From NCBI GenBank assembly GCA_963855995.1, contig OY979725.1:3224001-3288000 (forward strand): DNA of 64,000 bases, given 5' to 3'. This DNA is from Muricea muricata. Taxonomy: Eukaryota > Cnidaria > Anthozoa > Malacalcyonacea > Plexauridae. Position 1 is the first letter of the stretch; each line of letters opens with the position of its first letter. Below the pieces are notes generated by a model, which did not search any database, was not told the origin of the DNA, and worked only from the letters and a program-made list of their open reading frames with translations. Positions 46,291-59,196 of this stretch are shown here, in pieces. Both the position numbers and the translations under genes were made by a program.

Positions 46291-46431
46291 GAATAGCACT
46301 TATGCGGGTTTTCCCTAAGGCTACTGTCTCACCACCAAGCCTCGCTTAGATGTACAGAGAACGTATTGCGTCAATGCGAGGCTTGGTGGTAAGCACAATA
46401 GGCTTAGGGAAAACCTGCATAAGTGCTATTC
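46291..46431. mobile_element. 141-bp near-perfect palindrome
   Basis: GAATAGCACTTATGCGGGTT at the left is the near-exact inverse of the right end AACCTGCATAAGTGCTATTC, and CCACCAAGCCTCGC pairs with GCGAGGCTTGGTGG toward the centre. No flanking duplication is obvious. Confidence 0.75.
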
Positions 46432-49400
46432 TATACCATTGCAAAAGCAGTCTTATATTTGTCCTATACTTTAGTTTGTTCACATATTCATTCACACATG
46501 CGAGAAGGAGAAAATCACTAGCTATCGACAGCACTAAAAATATCCTATCCCAATTCTGCACTTCACCAGGCAATAAAATTAACATAAATGCTTTGCGATT
46601 TTGTTTCTAGTCGAGAAGATGTCTAAAGGTCAAAAAGCTGAAATTTTAATTGATTGGAAAATTCATTAGACAAGTAACCAGGACAAACTTATTCAATCTC
46701 CTCGATCTATTTATTCTGTCTATACGCACGTGCACCAAATGTGTATGTAAACTGCGATCCGCGACTTCCCATCCGCGACCCGCGATTTTCCGCCCGCGAC
46801 TCGTAATTGTCGCGAATGGTGCAGCCATTGTCAGTAAAGTTGGAAATCGGCCATCACTCACGAATCCCTTGTACACCAACTACGATAATTCAAGATAACA
46901 GAAAACCAGCTTTTGCATTGAAATATGTTTCCGTGTTCGTCAACGCAGGAGGCATTCAAGAGGCATTTGGCTTAGCAAAAGGCTCAAATCTTACTCTGAC
47001 TAAGAGTTTATCAACACTAGCACAGCGTGAACTCGTTGGCTCTTCTTCGAAGCTGTTGGGCTGTTTCAGCAGCCCTGTGACTCTCAGTAAGACCACAGAA
47101 AGTCCGTTTAAGAGACAAGTTTTACCCCACATTGGGTTTCATAACGATTCTTCAATCAAAACGATTCTTCGGCAGATTAAAATGACCCTTTGGGGCGCAA
47201 GCGACTACCGGAGATCAAAGCAACCCTTTTGAATTTAAAGTGTGTCCCTTTACAAATTATCACCACAAATTTAAACTTTATCGCTCCACAAAAATGTATT
47301 TCGAAAGGCTGTAATAAGCATCGCCTGTAGCAAATTATACCAATTATTTTCCTGCTGTTATCTCAAGGTGTGACACACCGTGATCCTATCGATCGGCATG
47401 TGATTTCAAGGCACAGTCAATAATGACAGGCAATATAAACTACTGTTCCAAGGAAGTCAAGAACAATGCGACATATTCATGAGACGTATCAAAATTTGGA
47501 TATATTGCACAAAGTGCATGGTTATTGGTTATTTCATCTCTGCGTGTTCACGGTGTACATGCTGGACACATCCGTAATAACATGCCTCACTTGAGATTTT
47601 AAAGAGAGAATCAGATATTACTTGGGAATTTCTGAATTGCTGATATTACCTATTCGAACTTGTTGATATACAGTACAATGTACCGCTCTTTGAAAGTTGG
47701 TTGACATACCCTTGCCTTGCAAGTCGGCCATGTTGGTCTTTCAGCTCGAAAGAATATTTTACCAATCCCGCTGTGGGCAGCAACCAGCGTGGGCGAGTAA
47801 CAATTAACGTTCGGTGTGCCTTGGAAGATTGTTTGCAAGTCAAGAATGTGGCAGTTAAACTCAGAGCATAAACCGTTAAATGCTTTACCTATGTGATGTA
47901 CCTCGTTCAAAACGCCGAATATGTGACAATGAGAAAAACTTCGACCTCACAACAAGCTAACTGGCTGTTAAGATTCAATAATTTTCTAATCACATAGCTC
48001 GGTGTTTTATTCTAGCAGAGGCGTTCGAAGTTTGCGGCTTACAATCATGTCTGGACTAAAACCTAGTTTCCATTTAGTCGTGAATACATTAAAGTGACCG
48101 ATGTGATAGAGCATGTACGCCAATCTACACTGAATATGACTAATTTGAACACAGCTGACAAAAGAAAAGGTAGATCTAGACTATATCACATCGTCGAGGA
48201 TGACTTTGCTACGACAGTCCCGTCCAAATGAAAAGCTGCAAAGCCAAACAACACAAGCTAGTCAACTCCAACAGTCGGTCGATTGTAAGCATTTAGCCAT
48301 TTACCGCCAAGATAAACTTTCAGGTATTAAAGCGTCCTATAAGGATAGCATTTAAAATCTCTTTGATAAATCGTTTTTTCAAACATTTAATCGTAGATAA
48401 ATTTTATCCAGTTTATTACAGGCAGTGTTAGAAATGCAGAAGTTAGTGTAAAACACTATGGTTTCACTTACATAAATCAGATGGTTCGTCCCCTTCTTTG
48501 GTCCTTGTTAGTTGTTATCCCCAAAACAAATATACTGGAATGCCGAGTGGATCTCAAGTATAAATACTGAACTACTAATCGTTAAAACTTCGACCACACA
48601 TGCAAAGCAGGATACATTGTTCCGTATATTTCCGCAAGTCTGGTATCTTTGCCGAAGTCAAGCCAGAATCGATTAAACAGAAGGATTCTGTATCATTTAA
48701 CAGGATTATCTGCTTTGATCTTGGTCGGGTATCTGAATCAACTGAGCTTTCTCAGCACGTCAAACAGGATACATGTGGATATGCTTATAATAAACATACA
48801 CCAATAAACTGATGTGCGTTTCTTCATATAGCTGCCTTTAACAAATATTTACAACAGACTGGAAAAAGCTCAGCTTAAACACAGGTAATAACGAGTGGAT
48901 TCTTTTTGACAGCAACGGATGTCCTTTACTACTGTTCTCCCCCCAAATCTTTACTCAAAAACTGCCTAACAGCGCAGGAACTAGCATATTTAGACAATTG
49001 AGACAAACTGGCAACATGTTGATGTGTGCTTCCAATTTCGAGACAACATAAATATGTTTTCATTTCCATCTAACTGGGCGAAAGGCTTATTTGTGCTGGT
49101 TTAGTTTATCGCGGAAATAAAAGTTAAGTTTTGGTATAAACAGGTGAAAATTTGACAGAATAATAGAAGAAATTAATACTTTTTTATGTAAATCTTCCTT
49201 CCCCCCTTGGTAAAGTCTTGTCTAAATGCCTTTTTATGTAAATCTGGCTTTTCCCCTTGGCATAAAGTCTTGCCTAAATGGTTTACAAGCCCTTATCATT
49301 TGTATCATGAAGAATCAAATTATAAGAATGAACTGGAAACTACATCCTTGATACAGTTTTGTAACCACGTAACATCACTTTAAATATATTTCAGCACTTT

Positions 49401-52400
49401 TTTATTTACAGATTTCAAGACAAAAACGGTTATTTCTATGAAACTATATGGATTGCCATTGCATGCATCTTGGTTAGAAAATACTTCAAAAAACGTTCAA
49501 TGGTGATTTTAGACCTCACTCCCCCCCCCCCCCGGAGAAGTTGAATAATTGAATAAAAATTGCCTTAATTTATTGTTTAAAATATAAAAGTCCTGAAACA
49601 TATGTAATGTGTAGTTACAGGGTTCTAAAGTAAAGCGTATCAGACTGTACTATGGATGTTATTACTCAGAGATTTAGACTGTTTAAGTAGCGGCTGTAGA
49701 GTGCAATTTAATTTCACCAGCATACCAGTTGACCTGAAAACACGGAAAAGTACTGGCAGTAGTTGTCAAATAGAAATCCATTTTTCGATCCAAATTATCA
49801 AATTTCTCATGAAATATAATTTACTTTGTTGGTAAAATTCTGGTAGACTTACAATTTTCTTTATTAAAGACAGTTACTAAGTCTAAGTTTCAGCAAGTTT
49901 CGCAAAGAGAACAAAAGATATAAGTGATTAACAACAGCAAAATGGATTTCTATTTGGTAGCTAATTCCAGGTTTTTTACTCACCGTCAGATCAGCTAGTA
50001 AGAAGTCTAAAGATATTCATATATAGCTGCATATTGCAACCTATTCACAAGCTTTCCGGAGACTTGTTAAATATCGACATTAACTGGCGCTGCGCTACGT
50101 GTGGTTTCGTTACCGTTATCTACTTCATACCGTTATCTACTTCATACAATATCTCCATGAGATTTCAACCAAATTTCAACCTTGTATATATAATAAAACG
50201 TCCTGTGCCAACTACATCATTACAAATGCATGTTTAGCCAAAATAAAAAGTAAATGGATACTATTTCCAGATAACCGGTTAATTAAAGAGGGGTTACAGT
50301 CCTAAATGCATGTAAACAAACGCCTTGCCTTACCTATGGTTTACTAACTGAATATCTGACCCTGTTCTGGCTCGCTTCAATGCTCGTAAATAAGTGTGAA
50401 CCGCTGTTTGGACTCAAGAAGAGTTCGAAAGACGCGAAGATTGGACAATGTTCACATCTGTGGTTTCCCATTTGTTATGAGCAGAACCGATGCACAGAAG
50501 GGGCCCTAACCTATAAGGCGTACAGGTTTCAAGATTTCCTTAAGCCCCACCAATCCCCCAAACGCTTTACGGTGTATTTTTCCAATAGTAATAATGACAT
50601 ACGTGTTTATGTCCATTATAAACAGTCGAGCAGACAAATCAACCCTTACATATTCCTGTCCATAACTTTGCTGCTGTCTAGATTACCACTCGAAACGTTC
50701 TCGATATTATAGCCTAATCCATAATCTCAGACATTATAGGCGCAAATCTGCATCTGTTTACCCCTCATTCAACTCTCGAATGCACCGATAAATGCCGTTA
50801 TGACGCGTGTTTAAAAAAACACGATATTATCTGTTAAGTACACTGCTTATGTACGCACAGTGTTTGCGCAACAAATCAAATTAATTTGCACAAAATCTAA
50901 AATTAAAACCCCCATTTCTAGAAATCTAACTTCGTTCATCAATTCTACGCAAGCTTGTCTTCGCATTTCGCTTAAAAACTTCTAAAAAGACCGCGCGAAG
51001 AGCACCGGGCTGCAAACAGAAATAAACGACGTTATAAGCCAGATAATACTTATTGCAGATTTTTTCCGTCGGGAAATTCTCTAAAAAATGTTACAAGATT
51101 TTCTGACTAAAAAAGCGAACGCTATACAATAGAGACAGTGGTGCATGGCAACACGATTCGTTCAGAACATTTAGACAAAGTTTTCAGGTCTGGTAAGCAG
51201 TTGTAAAAACAAGTTTTCGCATAGAACCCTTGCTCTACAAATTAGAACAAACAAATCGTGTATATCAATACTTTGTTTGTACAACTCAGAGCTTATCTAT
51301 GAGGCGGTATTTCACAAAAAAACCCACCATCGATGCACTCCACTAACCTTGTGTATAAAAGCAGACAGAGTTCCTATCGAGGTCCTTATACTCCAGCTGT
51401 CACGTATCGTAGTGGTTTGCTCGAAAACCGGCCGAACCTTTTTTCTCTAAATCGAAAGCAAGTTGACTAAATTTAGCACGCGTATCTCTTATCTGGCAGT
51501 GGGTATTACAGCTGTACGTCAAAAGAATACGTGAGATGTGTTTTGAGATGTCAGCGCTGTTATCAGCTAAGCCGGCGAGATTTTGGAAAAAGCTGGGCCG
51601 TATGATAACCTGAAATCCGACATGCGGGTTCAATGGTGCTGAATGGACCGTACAAGGTGTTACAAAATGTATAACTCGGGTGAAGGAAACTTTCACGGCT
51701 TCATTTGAGTTTATTTTTCAGCCTGATCTCGTGTCTGTCATTCTAACGATATGTTACTTGTTAATTTCAAGCAAATAACAACTTCAGCAAAGAGAATTTT
51801 CGAAAAAGCGGCCATTTTGAGATGCTGCCATGGTTACATCCAGACCGCTACGTATATCCGTTCACGCGTCTGGGCTTCGCGTTTTCGCGAGTTGTTGCAT
51901 CTCAGGTATTTCAGAAACAAACAACGGAATTTGAGTATATGAACTGCCCTGAGTGAGCATTGACTACGGGCATGTCTGATTATCATCGCGATATGTTAGG
52001 TACAACATTCAACATTTTATAAACTGCACGGGGTCAACAGGTGCTCTTGCACCGATATCTAATCAATTCAAGTTACCTCTCAGCCGAACGCAGTTTTATC
52101 AGAAGCTGGGATACTGTTTTAGTTTTCTTTTAATAATCAAAACCACAGTACTCAAACCACTATTGATCCAGACGATATCTTTTCAAGTTTGTAAACAAAA
52201 CTACCGGGAAATTTCCTTTGCATTTAACGTTAATCCATGCCCATGGTTAGGGCCAGTCAATGGTTAAGCTAACCTGCAATCCACTTAAATTTGACAGTCT
52301 AGAAGAACAAACCCCCATAGGACAACTATCAAAGTCCTCAATGAAAGCAATCGAATAATCAGAGAAGAGTTTATAGAATGGCCATAAATAATTCGGCATC

Positions 52401-52456
52401 AAATTCTCAATTAAACACAAGGTCAACACATACAGTGAAAATTTTTTTCACTCTGA
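46432..52456. other. Gene-free stretch
   Basis: Open frames here (the longest is 141 codons at 46807-47232) have no family motif, no splice context and no homologous second copy. There is an imperfect tandem duplication at about 49180-49285 (TTTTTATGTAAATCT and CTAAATG words, unit about 60 bp) and a short exact one at 50114-50148 (CGTTATCTACTTCATAC twice). Nothing else is supportable. Confidence 0.5.
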
Positions 52457-52461
52457 CGACA

Positions 52462-52909
52462 GTGTATCGATTTGGAGTTGACCCCAGTGAAATTTATGAC
52501 GTCACGTGAAACCCAAGAATTCATCAAAAAGCTGAAATCTTCAAGTGGATGGAAATTCCAGGAATAATTTACACTTTGGCTAGTAGGACGATTTCAACTC
52601 ACTTCCTGTTTTTGTTTGCGAGACGAGTTCGTCCGCACGATAATCGACTTCTCTCGAATAAAAATAATATCCGCAAGGTCTTAGTACGCACAACGAGTCA
52701 AAGACAGGAAATTAGGAATGATAAGATATTGAATTTGGGAGGGAGTATGCTTAAGGTATGTAGTCAACAAGTCTAAAGATGTCGTTAACGTTAATGAGAA
52801 TAGCTTCCCTTTCTTGAGCACAGCCGGCTAAATAGGGCGTACATATGTATTCTTGGGTTTCACGTGACGTCATAAATTTCACTGGGGGTCAACTCCAAAT
52901 CGATACACA
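52462..52909. mobile_element. 448-bp element with about 60-bp terminal inverted repeats
   Basis: Left GTGTATCGATTTGGAGTTGA and right TCAACTCCAAATCGATACAC are exact inverses, and the arms continue through TTATGACGTCACGTGAAACC and its inverse. The interior is non-coding. A further fragment of related sequence (GGGTTGACCCCCACT, GTGAAACCCAAGAATT) follows at about 53023-53085. Confidence 0.85.
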
Positions 52910-54546
52910 GTCATTGGAGGGAAATGATTTTTAATTGTGTGTGTTGACCTTTTGTTTGGCAGCAAATATGCGCAATTTCGTGAGATTTGTTCACTCCAGT
53001 ACAATATAATCATCATTACATTTTGGGTTGACCCCCACTCAGAATTACTGCAAAATGCCATAGTGAAACCCAAGAATTGTCCTCGTATACTAGAAGTATG
53101 CATTATGCATGATTTAGAATTTCGACGGACAAATATCAACCTAAAATAATCAAGCTTTGCGCGATTGGCCTTGGAAAACAAATGGTATCCTAACTGTTTG
53201 TGGTTCTTTCTTTAGAAAAGCGATTTCTACAGTTCATTGTCATTCATTGTTATAACTAACCACTCACAAAGCCTGCTGGTATACAGCGTGTCTCAGAAAA
53301 AATATCACTCTAACGGAAATAAAATAGAATCATTCTTCATAAAGATTTTTTCATAGTTTACTATTACAGAGTTTATGCAAATGCATTTTATTTTGCTCGC
53401 TTTGGGATTTGAGCATTTTTAAAGCATAATTAAAAACTTTATTTCTTTGTCGTGTCTGAACGAAAAAAGCCAATATTTACAGGGAGGCTAGGCAAAGCGC
53501 GCTTTTGCGCACGCTAACTTAATTTAAATTAATTGCGCTTGTAAATATAACGCCATATCTTGCAAACTCTGCTGAAGATGAATCTGATTTGATTCGAAAT
53601 ATACAGTTTAATTCAAACTTGTGTATAATTAATATGCATTCCTTATTCGGAATTACATTCATTTTATATTTGCTGAAATTATCAGCCGGACTGAAAGGAT
53701 TGAGGCTAAGCAACAATGCCAACTACTTGTTTCATGAATTCTGTATTTCAAACAAAAGCCAGTGATTTTATTACCGATTAAGTGCAGCAGACTTGCTAAA
53801 ATTCTAGCTATGTACGCCTCAAAGCTGCAATATGATATAAGCATCATCTTATCTTTTCACCCTACTCTACTTTCACGTCGGAAAATCTACACCATAATAC
53901 AGCTACATTTTTTAATTATTACGCACATTTCGTGATATCTATAAGTAGTATAGCCTTAAATTATAGTTAATCCAACTTGAGAGATATCTATGTACGTCGC
54001 CTGACCGTATGATGACTGCCAAAAATGTCCAATCAAGACTATCTCAATGAGAAGAACGATAAACTCCAGTACTCATGACGTCAAACTATACAAACAAATC
54101 AGTGAACTCCCAAAGCTGGTTTGATAAAAATTTAACCCACTGACAGTTGTAGATTGTGCAGTTCAATGCTTGCCTTTCTTTTAAAACTTGAGAAAAGAAA
54201 ACTTCGATCAATCTCGGAAAGACTTAAAAGATAAAAGACTTGGAAAGATAAAAACATTTTCAAGCTAAAAAAAAACTCTCGGAAAATTTGCCTTAAATTT
54301 TCACGGTTAGTCTAGGGCTAAGCTAATCCGCTAAAAAAACTGGCCCCACTACCATATCAGTGCACTCTGTAAATTATTACGACTGTTACTGTGTTAGAGT
54401 CATTTTGTATGCGAGAAGATACAATCACAGCACGTTTTTGGAATTCTTACAGTGCGATCTACTTAAGTGGGGCCACTTGTATATGATTACTTGCACATGC
54501 GGGGACAACACTCGCGTATAGTCCGCCGCCATTGCTGATAGCGAGG
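52910..54546. other. Gene-free stretch
   Basis: AT-rich DNA with only short open frames. I see no exon, RNA gene or complete element apart from the repeat fragment near 53023-53085. Confidence 0.45.
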
Positions 54547-54782
54547 TTTACACAGCAAAAAATGAACAATCTGTTCTGGCCTGATGAAAACAGCATTGAA
54601 CAATGTTTTGCTGCCAACATTGTTCAATGTTGTCGACAATACTAAACACGTTGTTGAGCTTGAATTAGCCTGCAATCAGGTGTAGCAATGTTGAACAACC
54701 TTGAACAATGTGGGCAGCAAAACATTGTTCAATGCTGTTTTCCTCAGGCCAGAACAAATTGTTCATTTTTTGCTGTGTAAAT
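54547..54782. mobile_element. 236-bp palindromic MITE
   Basis: TTTACACAGCAAAAAATGAA and TTCATTTTTTGCTGTGTAAA are inverse termini. The arms extend through CAGCATTGAACAATGTTTTG and its inverse for about 70 bp. No coding content. Confidence 0.8.
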
Positions 54783-57700
54783 ACCGAAGCATGCTGTGTA
54801 AACGCTGAGTCGCTGAGCACTGGCTGTGTATCAGTGCATGACTATTACAGTTTACAAAAATATAGTTAATTCGTTGACTTTTTAAAATTTAACACTTATA
54901 TATTACCAGCATTCTTATTGTTAAATTGGCATTGTTTTTTTTCGCTACGCTGATTGGTTGACAAGCCATTTTAAGCGATTTTCTATTTTCGTTCTTCAAT
55001 ATGATTGGTTGGTGTTGTCAAAGCAGCTCCACTCATTTTTTGACAAAGTAAAAAAAAATTAAAGTTATTCTCAAAGCGAGGTCGGCAGGTGAGTAGACTA
55101 GTGAGAATGTGCTTGGCTGAGTTGGCTCAGCCAGGCTTTCATGGCTCAGGGCTTTTACCTCCGGCCTACTGATGCATACCGTGCAAATAAATGTTCTATT
55201 AAATTCGATTTCTGTAGTGAGTGCAGTCAGTCATTTTCAGTCAGTACTTTGACTTTTACTAAGTAAAAATTGAGATGTTACTTAATTTTACTTGAGTAAA
55301 AAAATTGAGTACTTGGTGAACACTACAGTACATTGAGCGCCCTACTGCACTCCACTGTTTTACATTACATACAAATTTCGACCTATGTGAACCGTCAGAC
55401 CACCAACATGCCCAACAAATGGTTTGAAATTGACGTTAATTGACGTTAAAGACTTAAAGCTCGCCAAATATCTCTTCGACTGTCCTGTGTTGTGGGCGGC
55501 CTTGATTTCATATTCAAACACACCTAACAAATATAATGTCTCTTGTGTTGTTTTCAAATCTTAATCCGGTCTAGACCGCAATTCACACCTAGCCAAAAAT
55601 TCTTGTAACTTAACAAGGTATCGTGCAAGCATGCTAATTGGTATACATTCACATTGTTACATTGTGGTTACACATCCTAATAAGGCCTTCACTATGCTTC
55701 GTGTTTGTGTGATTCTACAGATATTTTAAATATTTGAACACAATCAATTCTGATGCAAGTGAAGACAAATTACTATAATTTAGGTTATCTCCCATCAACT
55801 CTGTGTTCAGCACATCCTGTGAACTTCTCGCAATCTCAAATATTTTTTTCGACACTACACAATTTCGATGCTTATCATATACTAATTTAGTTTTGTTTTT
55901 TACATTGCTCAATCTTGTTTAAACGATTTTTCCAAACATGCTGTTTCCTAATTACTGAGGATCCAAAGTACCTATCCTTTGAGAACCTTATCCGAGAAGG
56001 CGCTAAATTAAGTCTTATCATTTACAGATGTGAATTTAAATAAAGGCAACCGTTCCTCCTCAATAATTATTTTAAGACCTTGAGTAGAGCCTTGAGGTCC
56101 GAGGAAGGTTTGAACCTTGGCAGACAAGAGTAATGCCACAACACCATGCACACATCATAAATACTGTATATACACGGTAAATCACTGCGGATTGTTAGGT
56201 GATCAAGAGCAAAGGGAAAACGCGTTTGTAAACATATCATAATAGACTTTTCTCTCATCGCCTGCGGTAAATTAGCACCTCCAAACTTAGCTCCGTCTGT
56301 TCTAACCCGTTCTCCCAAGCGGCTTTCATACAACATTGTAAGTTCGACGATATACGCAATAGATTGTAAAATTGCACCTTTCATAGACATAGGTCCAGTT
56401 TTACAAAAGGTGAAAACATTGAACGTTTTCAACGCAGTCGGAAACCCTGTAAGTATTTACGCTGTAACCATAAGGCATATCATGACCTTACAATGAACAT
56501 GCAACAGTTACAACTGACAGAGCTACAGAACATATAAGTGCTTTGATTTTACATTCCTGTACAAGAATTTCCAAACAGATAGTCCTGCAAGAAACCGTCA
56601 CATGGAAAAATCGTTGCTGTTTATAAAACGAGATTTATGTATGACCTGCACGACACGACTATACGTTCCCGGAACAGATGTTCTTTCGATTTTCCCTGAG
56701 GGCTTTATACTTTTTCATTGCCATCCATTAAAAATGCATCAACTTAAAGCCGATTACATCGCATTTGATATGTATAATGAAACTGGGCCAGTTGAGTCTT
56801 ACAAGAAGCAGTTAGCCTTTCGCTATACTCGGGTATATTAAGCATTGTTGACCAGTGAACCACACAAAATCTAAAATAGCAAGTATCGCTTCATTTGTAA
56901 ACAGCTTGTAAAGTAATACCCCCATAATAGTAAAATAACAAGCCGACATAACGTTCCAAATTTTACAAAAACACGAACATGCAGTTGGTGTGATATTGGC
57001 TTTCATATTTAGCTATGCATGTTGGTCCATAGAATATTCGCGCTTTCTTATCTGATTTTAACAAGCTGAACCAACAGAATAAACTTGTAACTTGCTTGTA
57101 AAAAACCGACGTTCCGAAAACATTTAATATTTGTTTTAAACAACTCCTCAAAAATATGTACAAACAAATACGTTTATATCCTCTCAGTTAGTTTAGTTTA
57201 TCAAAATGACTTACTGCACCACGGTTGCTTCAGGAGATTTCAGGAATGATACATACGTTTCTAACCAACATTGAAATTTTTCATGCGAGTGTAAAAATAC
57301 AAGCGCAGGTCTTTTTACCCACATGGAAAGTTTGATATAAAGGTGGTAAATATTCCAAATCGAGGGAGCTAACGACTGATATCTGCATAACCATGTACAC
57401 CGCATCTTCTTACCTTATATCAGAGTTGCACAAACAGACTCTTCATCTTCCAAGAATTCTCGCCTCGTCTCCCTCTACAAATCCAAACGTAAACACAGCT
57501 TAGATACGCAGCGCATATATTCCTAGATTCAATTAGCGATGTATGGCATTTCCTCGTTACGTGCGACACATACAAACACAATCTGCGAATGAATGAAAAC
57601 AATTTGTCGCACAATAAGGGAGGGGAGTAGCGCGCTAATTGCATTCCCCCAACTCAAAGGCTTATCGCGCGTTGTTTTGCAGTGATCCGACTCTGTGGTT

Positions 57701-58299
57701 ATCTCTTCCTATTATGCGAACATAACGCCACGACAAATCGAAAAAAATTATTCCCGCCGCAGGAAATTCTAACCCAAATTGCAAATCCCTTTTATTCGTA
57801 GAGAAAGCAAACTGAAATGAACTAGTCGTTCCACAGACATCTACAAATTTCGCAAACAAGTCGGCTCGAAGCCGCTATTGTTATTTTGCCTACAATGGCC
57901 ACAGTGCCCGTTGACAGCTTATCAAATCATTTATAAAAGTCCAAACGGATTTCGACGTTGAACGTTAATTTTGAATGACAGAAACAATCAGACGTATGGA
58001 AGTCAAAGAATTGCCACATTCATATGATGTGATATCCTCATCATTTTCCCACTATTTTAAACGGTCTTTTTATGTAGACTTGAATACGATTAATAACTAC
58101 ATAAAAAGAGGAGACAGGAAAAACACAAAGAAAACTCGGGTGAGAATCGAATCGCAGTATCTGAGGTAAAATTGCCACCATAGATTTTCGTATTACTAAT
58201 TATGATTTTTTGCCACTTCGTTCGATGTTGAATAATTTTCATTAGTGGAATCATGCTAGCATACTATTGCAAATGCTGTAATTTGATTGGCTACTGTAC
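54783..58299. other. Gene-free stretch
   Basis: Scattered open frames such as 56067-56432 (-) and 56602-56841 (+) show no family motif. I find no RNA gene and no complete transposon. Confidence 0.45.
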
Positions 58300-58530
58300 T
58301 CGCTATCCATTGCTCGATAGATAGCGAGCAGCAAAACAATAATTTTTCTAGTGTATTTTTGCAATTCAAAGACAATAATTTTTGTAATAGTTTTTTTGGC
58401 AAAATGACCTAAAAATCAATTACTTATTTCCTATTCTACAATTAGATTACTCGCTCTCGATTTCTATGCGTTGACAGTTCTTACATTGTCACCGCATAGA
58501 AATCTGGAGCTCGTGTCGAGTGGCAACCAT
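58300..58530. repeat. Relative of the GH3 intron 13 outer element
   Basis: CTCGATAGATAGCGAGCAGC followed by AAAACAATAATTTTTCTAG and later GATTTCTATGCG and CGCATAGAAATC match the left arm and inner hairpin of the 8858-9697 element. The distal arm is missing or diverged. Confidence 0.6.
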
Positions 58531-58856
58531 AAGTCCAAATTCAAACTGGGGACAACAGACCTTTCTTGTAATGACGTCAAATGCGGAGGAAATAGTGTTG
58601 CATAACATTTCATTGGCTCGATACTTTTCCCGAACCAATCAAATTTCATGTAGTATATCTAGCTCCAATCTGCATTTGACCTCATTATGAGGTTCTTTTG
58701 AGAACTATGGAACCAAGAAATACAGGATAGTGGGTATGGCGCTTCAAGAAACAGACAGCCTGCAGCGGTTTACATACAATATATTGAACATCAAGACTGT
58801 ATATATACAACCATTGAACTATAAGTAGACTGGAACGATAAGTCAGGGGGGAAAAT

Positions 58857-59196
58857 TGAAGCCAATTTGATTCAGTTTTTCTGAGTTTTGAGTTGAAATA
58901 CTAAACGTGACAAAATGGGCCGTATATCAAATGAAAGCTATTAGAAAGTTGTATTTGGTGTAAAAATTTTGCGTCTTTAGGTGAAAAACAAACACCTTAA
59001 ACTTTGAAGGGAAATTTGTCGTATTTTTCAAAATTCCAGTTGTTTTCGTATTTTTTAGACATTTCTTTTTTGTCTAAAGTCTTGAATTTTTTAAAGTAAA
59101 TGTAACTTTTTAATAGCTTCAATTTGATATACGGTCTAATCTTTGGCGTTAGGAATTTCGTCTCAAAACTCAGAAAAACTAACTTGGCTTCGGCCA
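58857..59196. mobile_element. 340-bp fold-back element
   Basis: The left arm (GAAGCCAATTTGATTCAG, TTTTTCTGAGTTTTGAG, CCGTATATCAAATGAAAGC) is inverted at the right (GCTTCAATTTGATATACGG, CTCAAAACTCAGAAAAAC, CTTGGCTTCG), with a gap near the outer end. Non-coding. Confidence 0.75.

Noticed and set aside
46807-47232. 141-codon open frame in the gene-poor end
   Set aside because: No recognisable domain, no splice signals that extend it, and a composition typical of chance open frames in this DNA.
56067-56432. 121-codon minus-strand open frame
   Set aside because: No motif or homologue that I can recognise and no supporting context.
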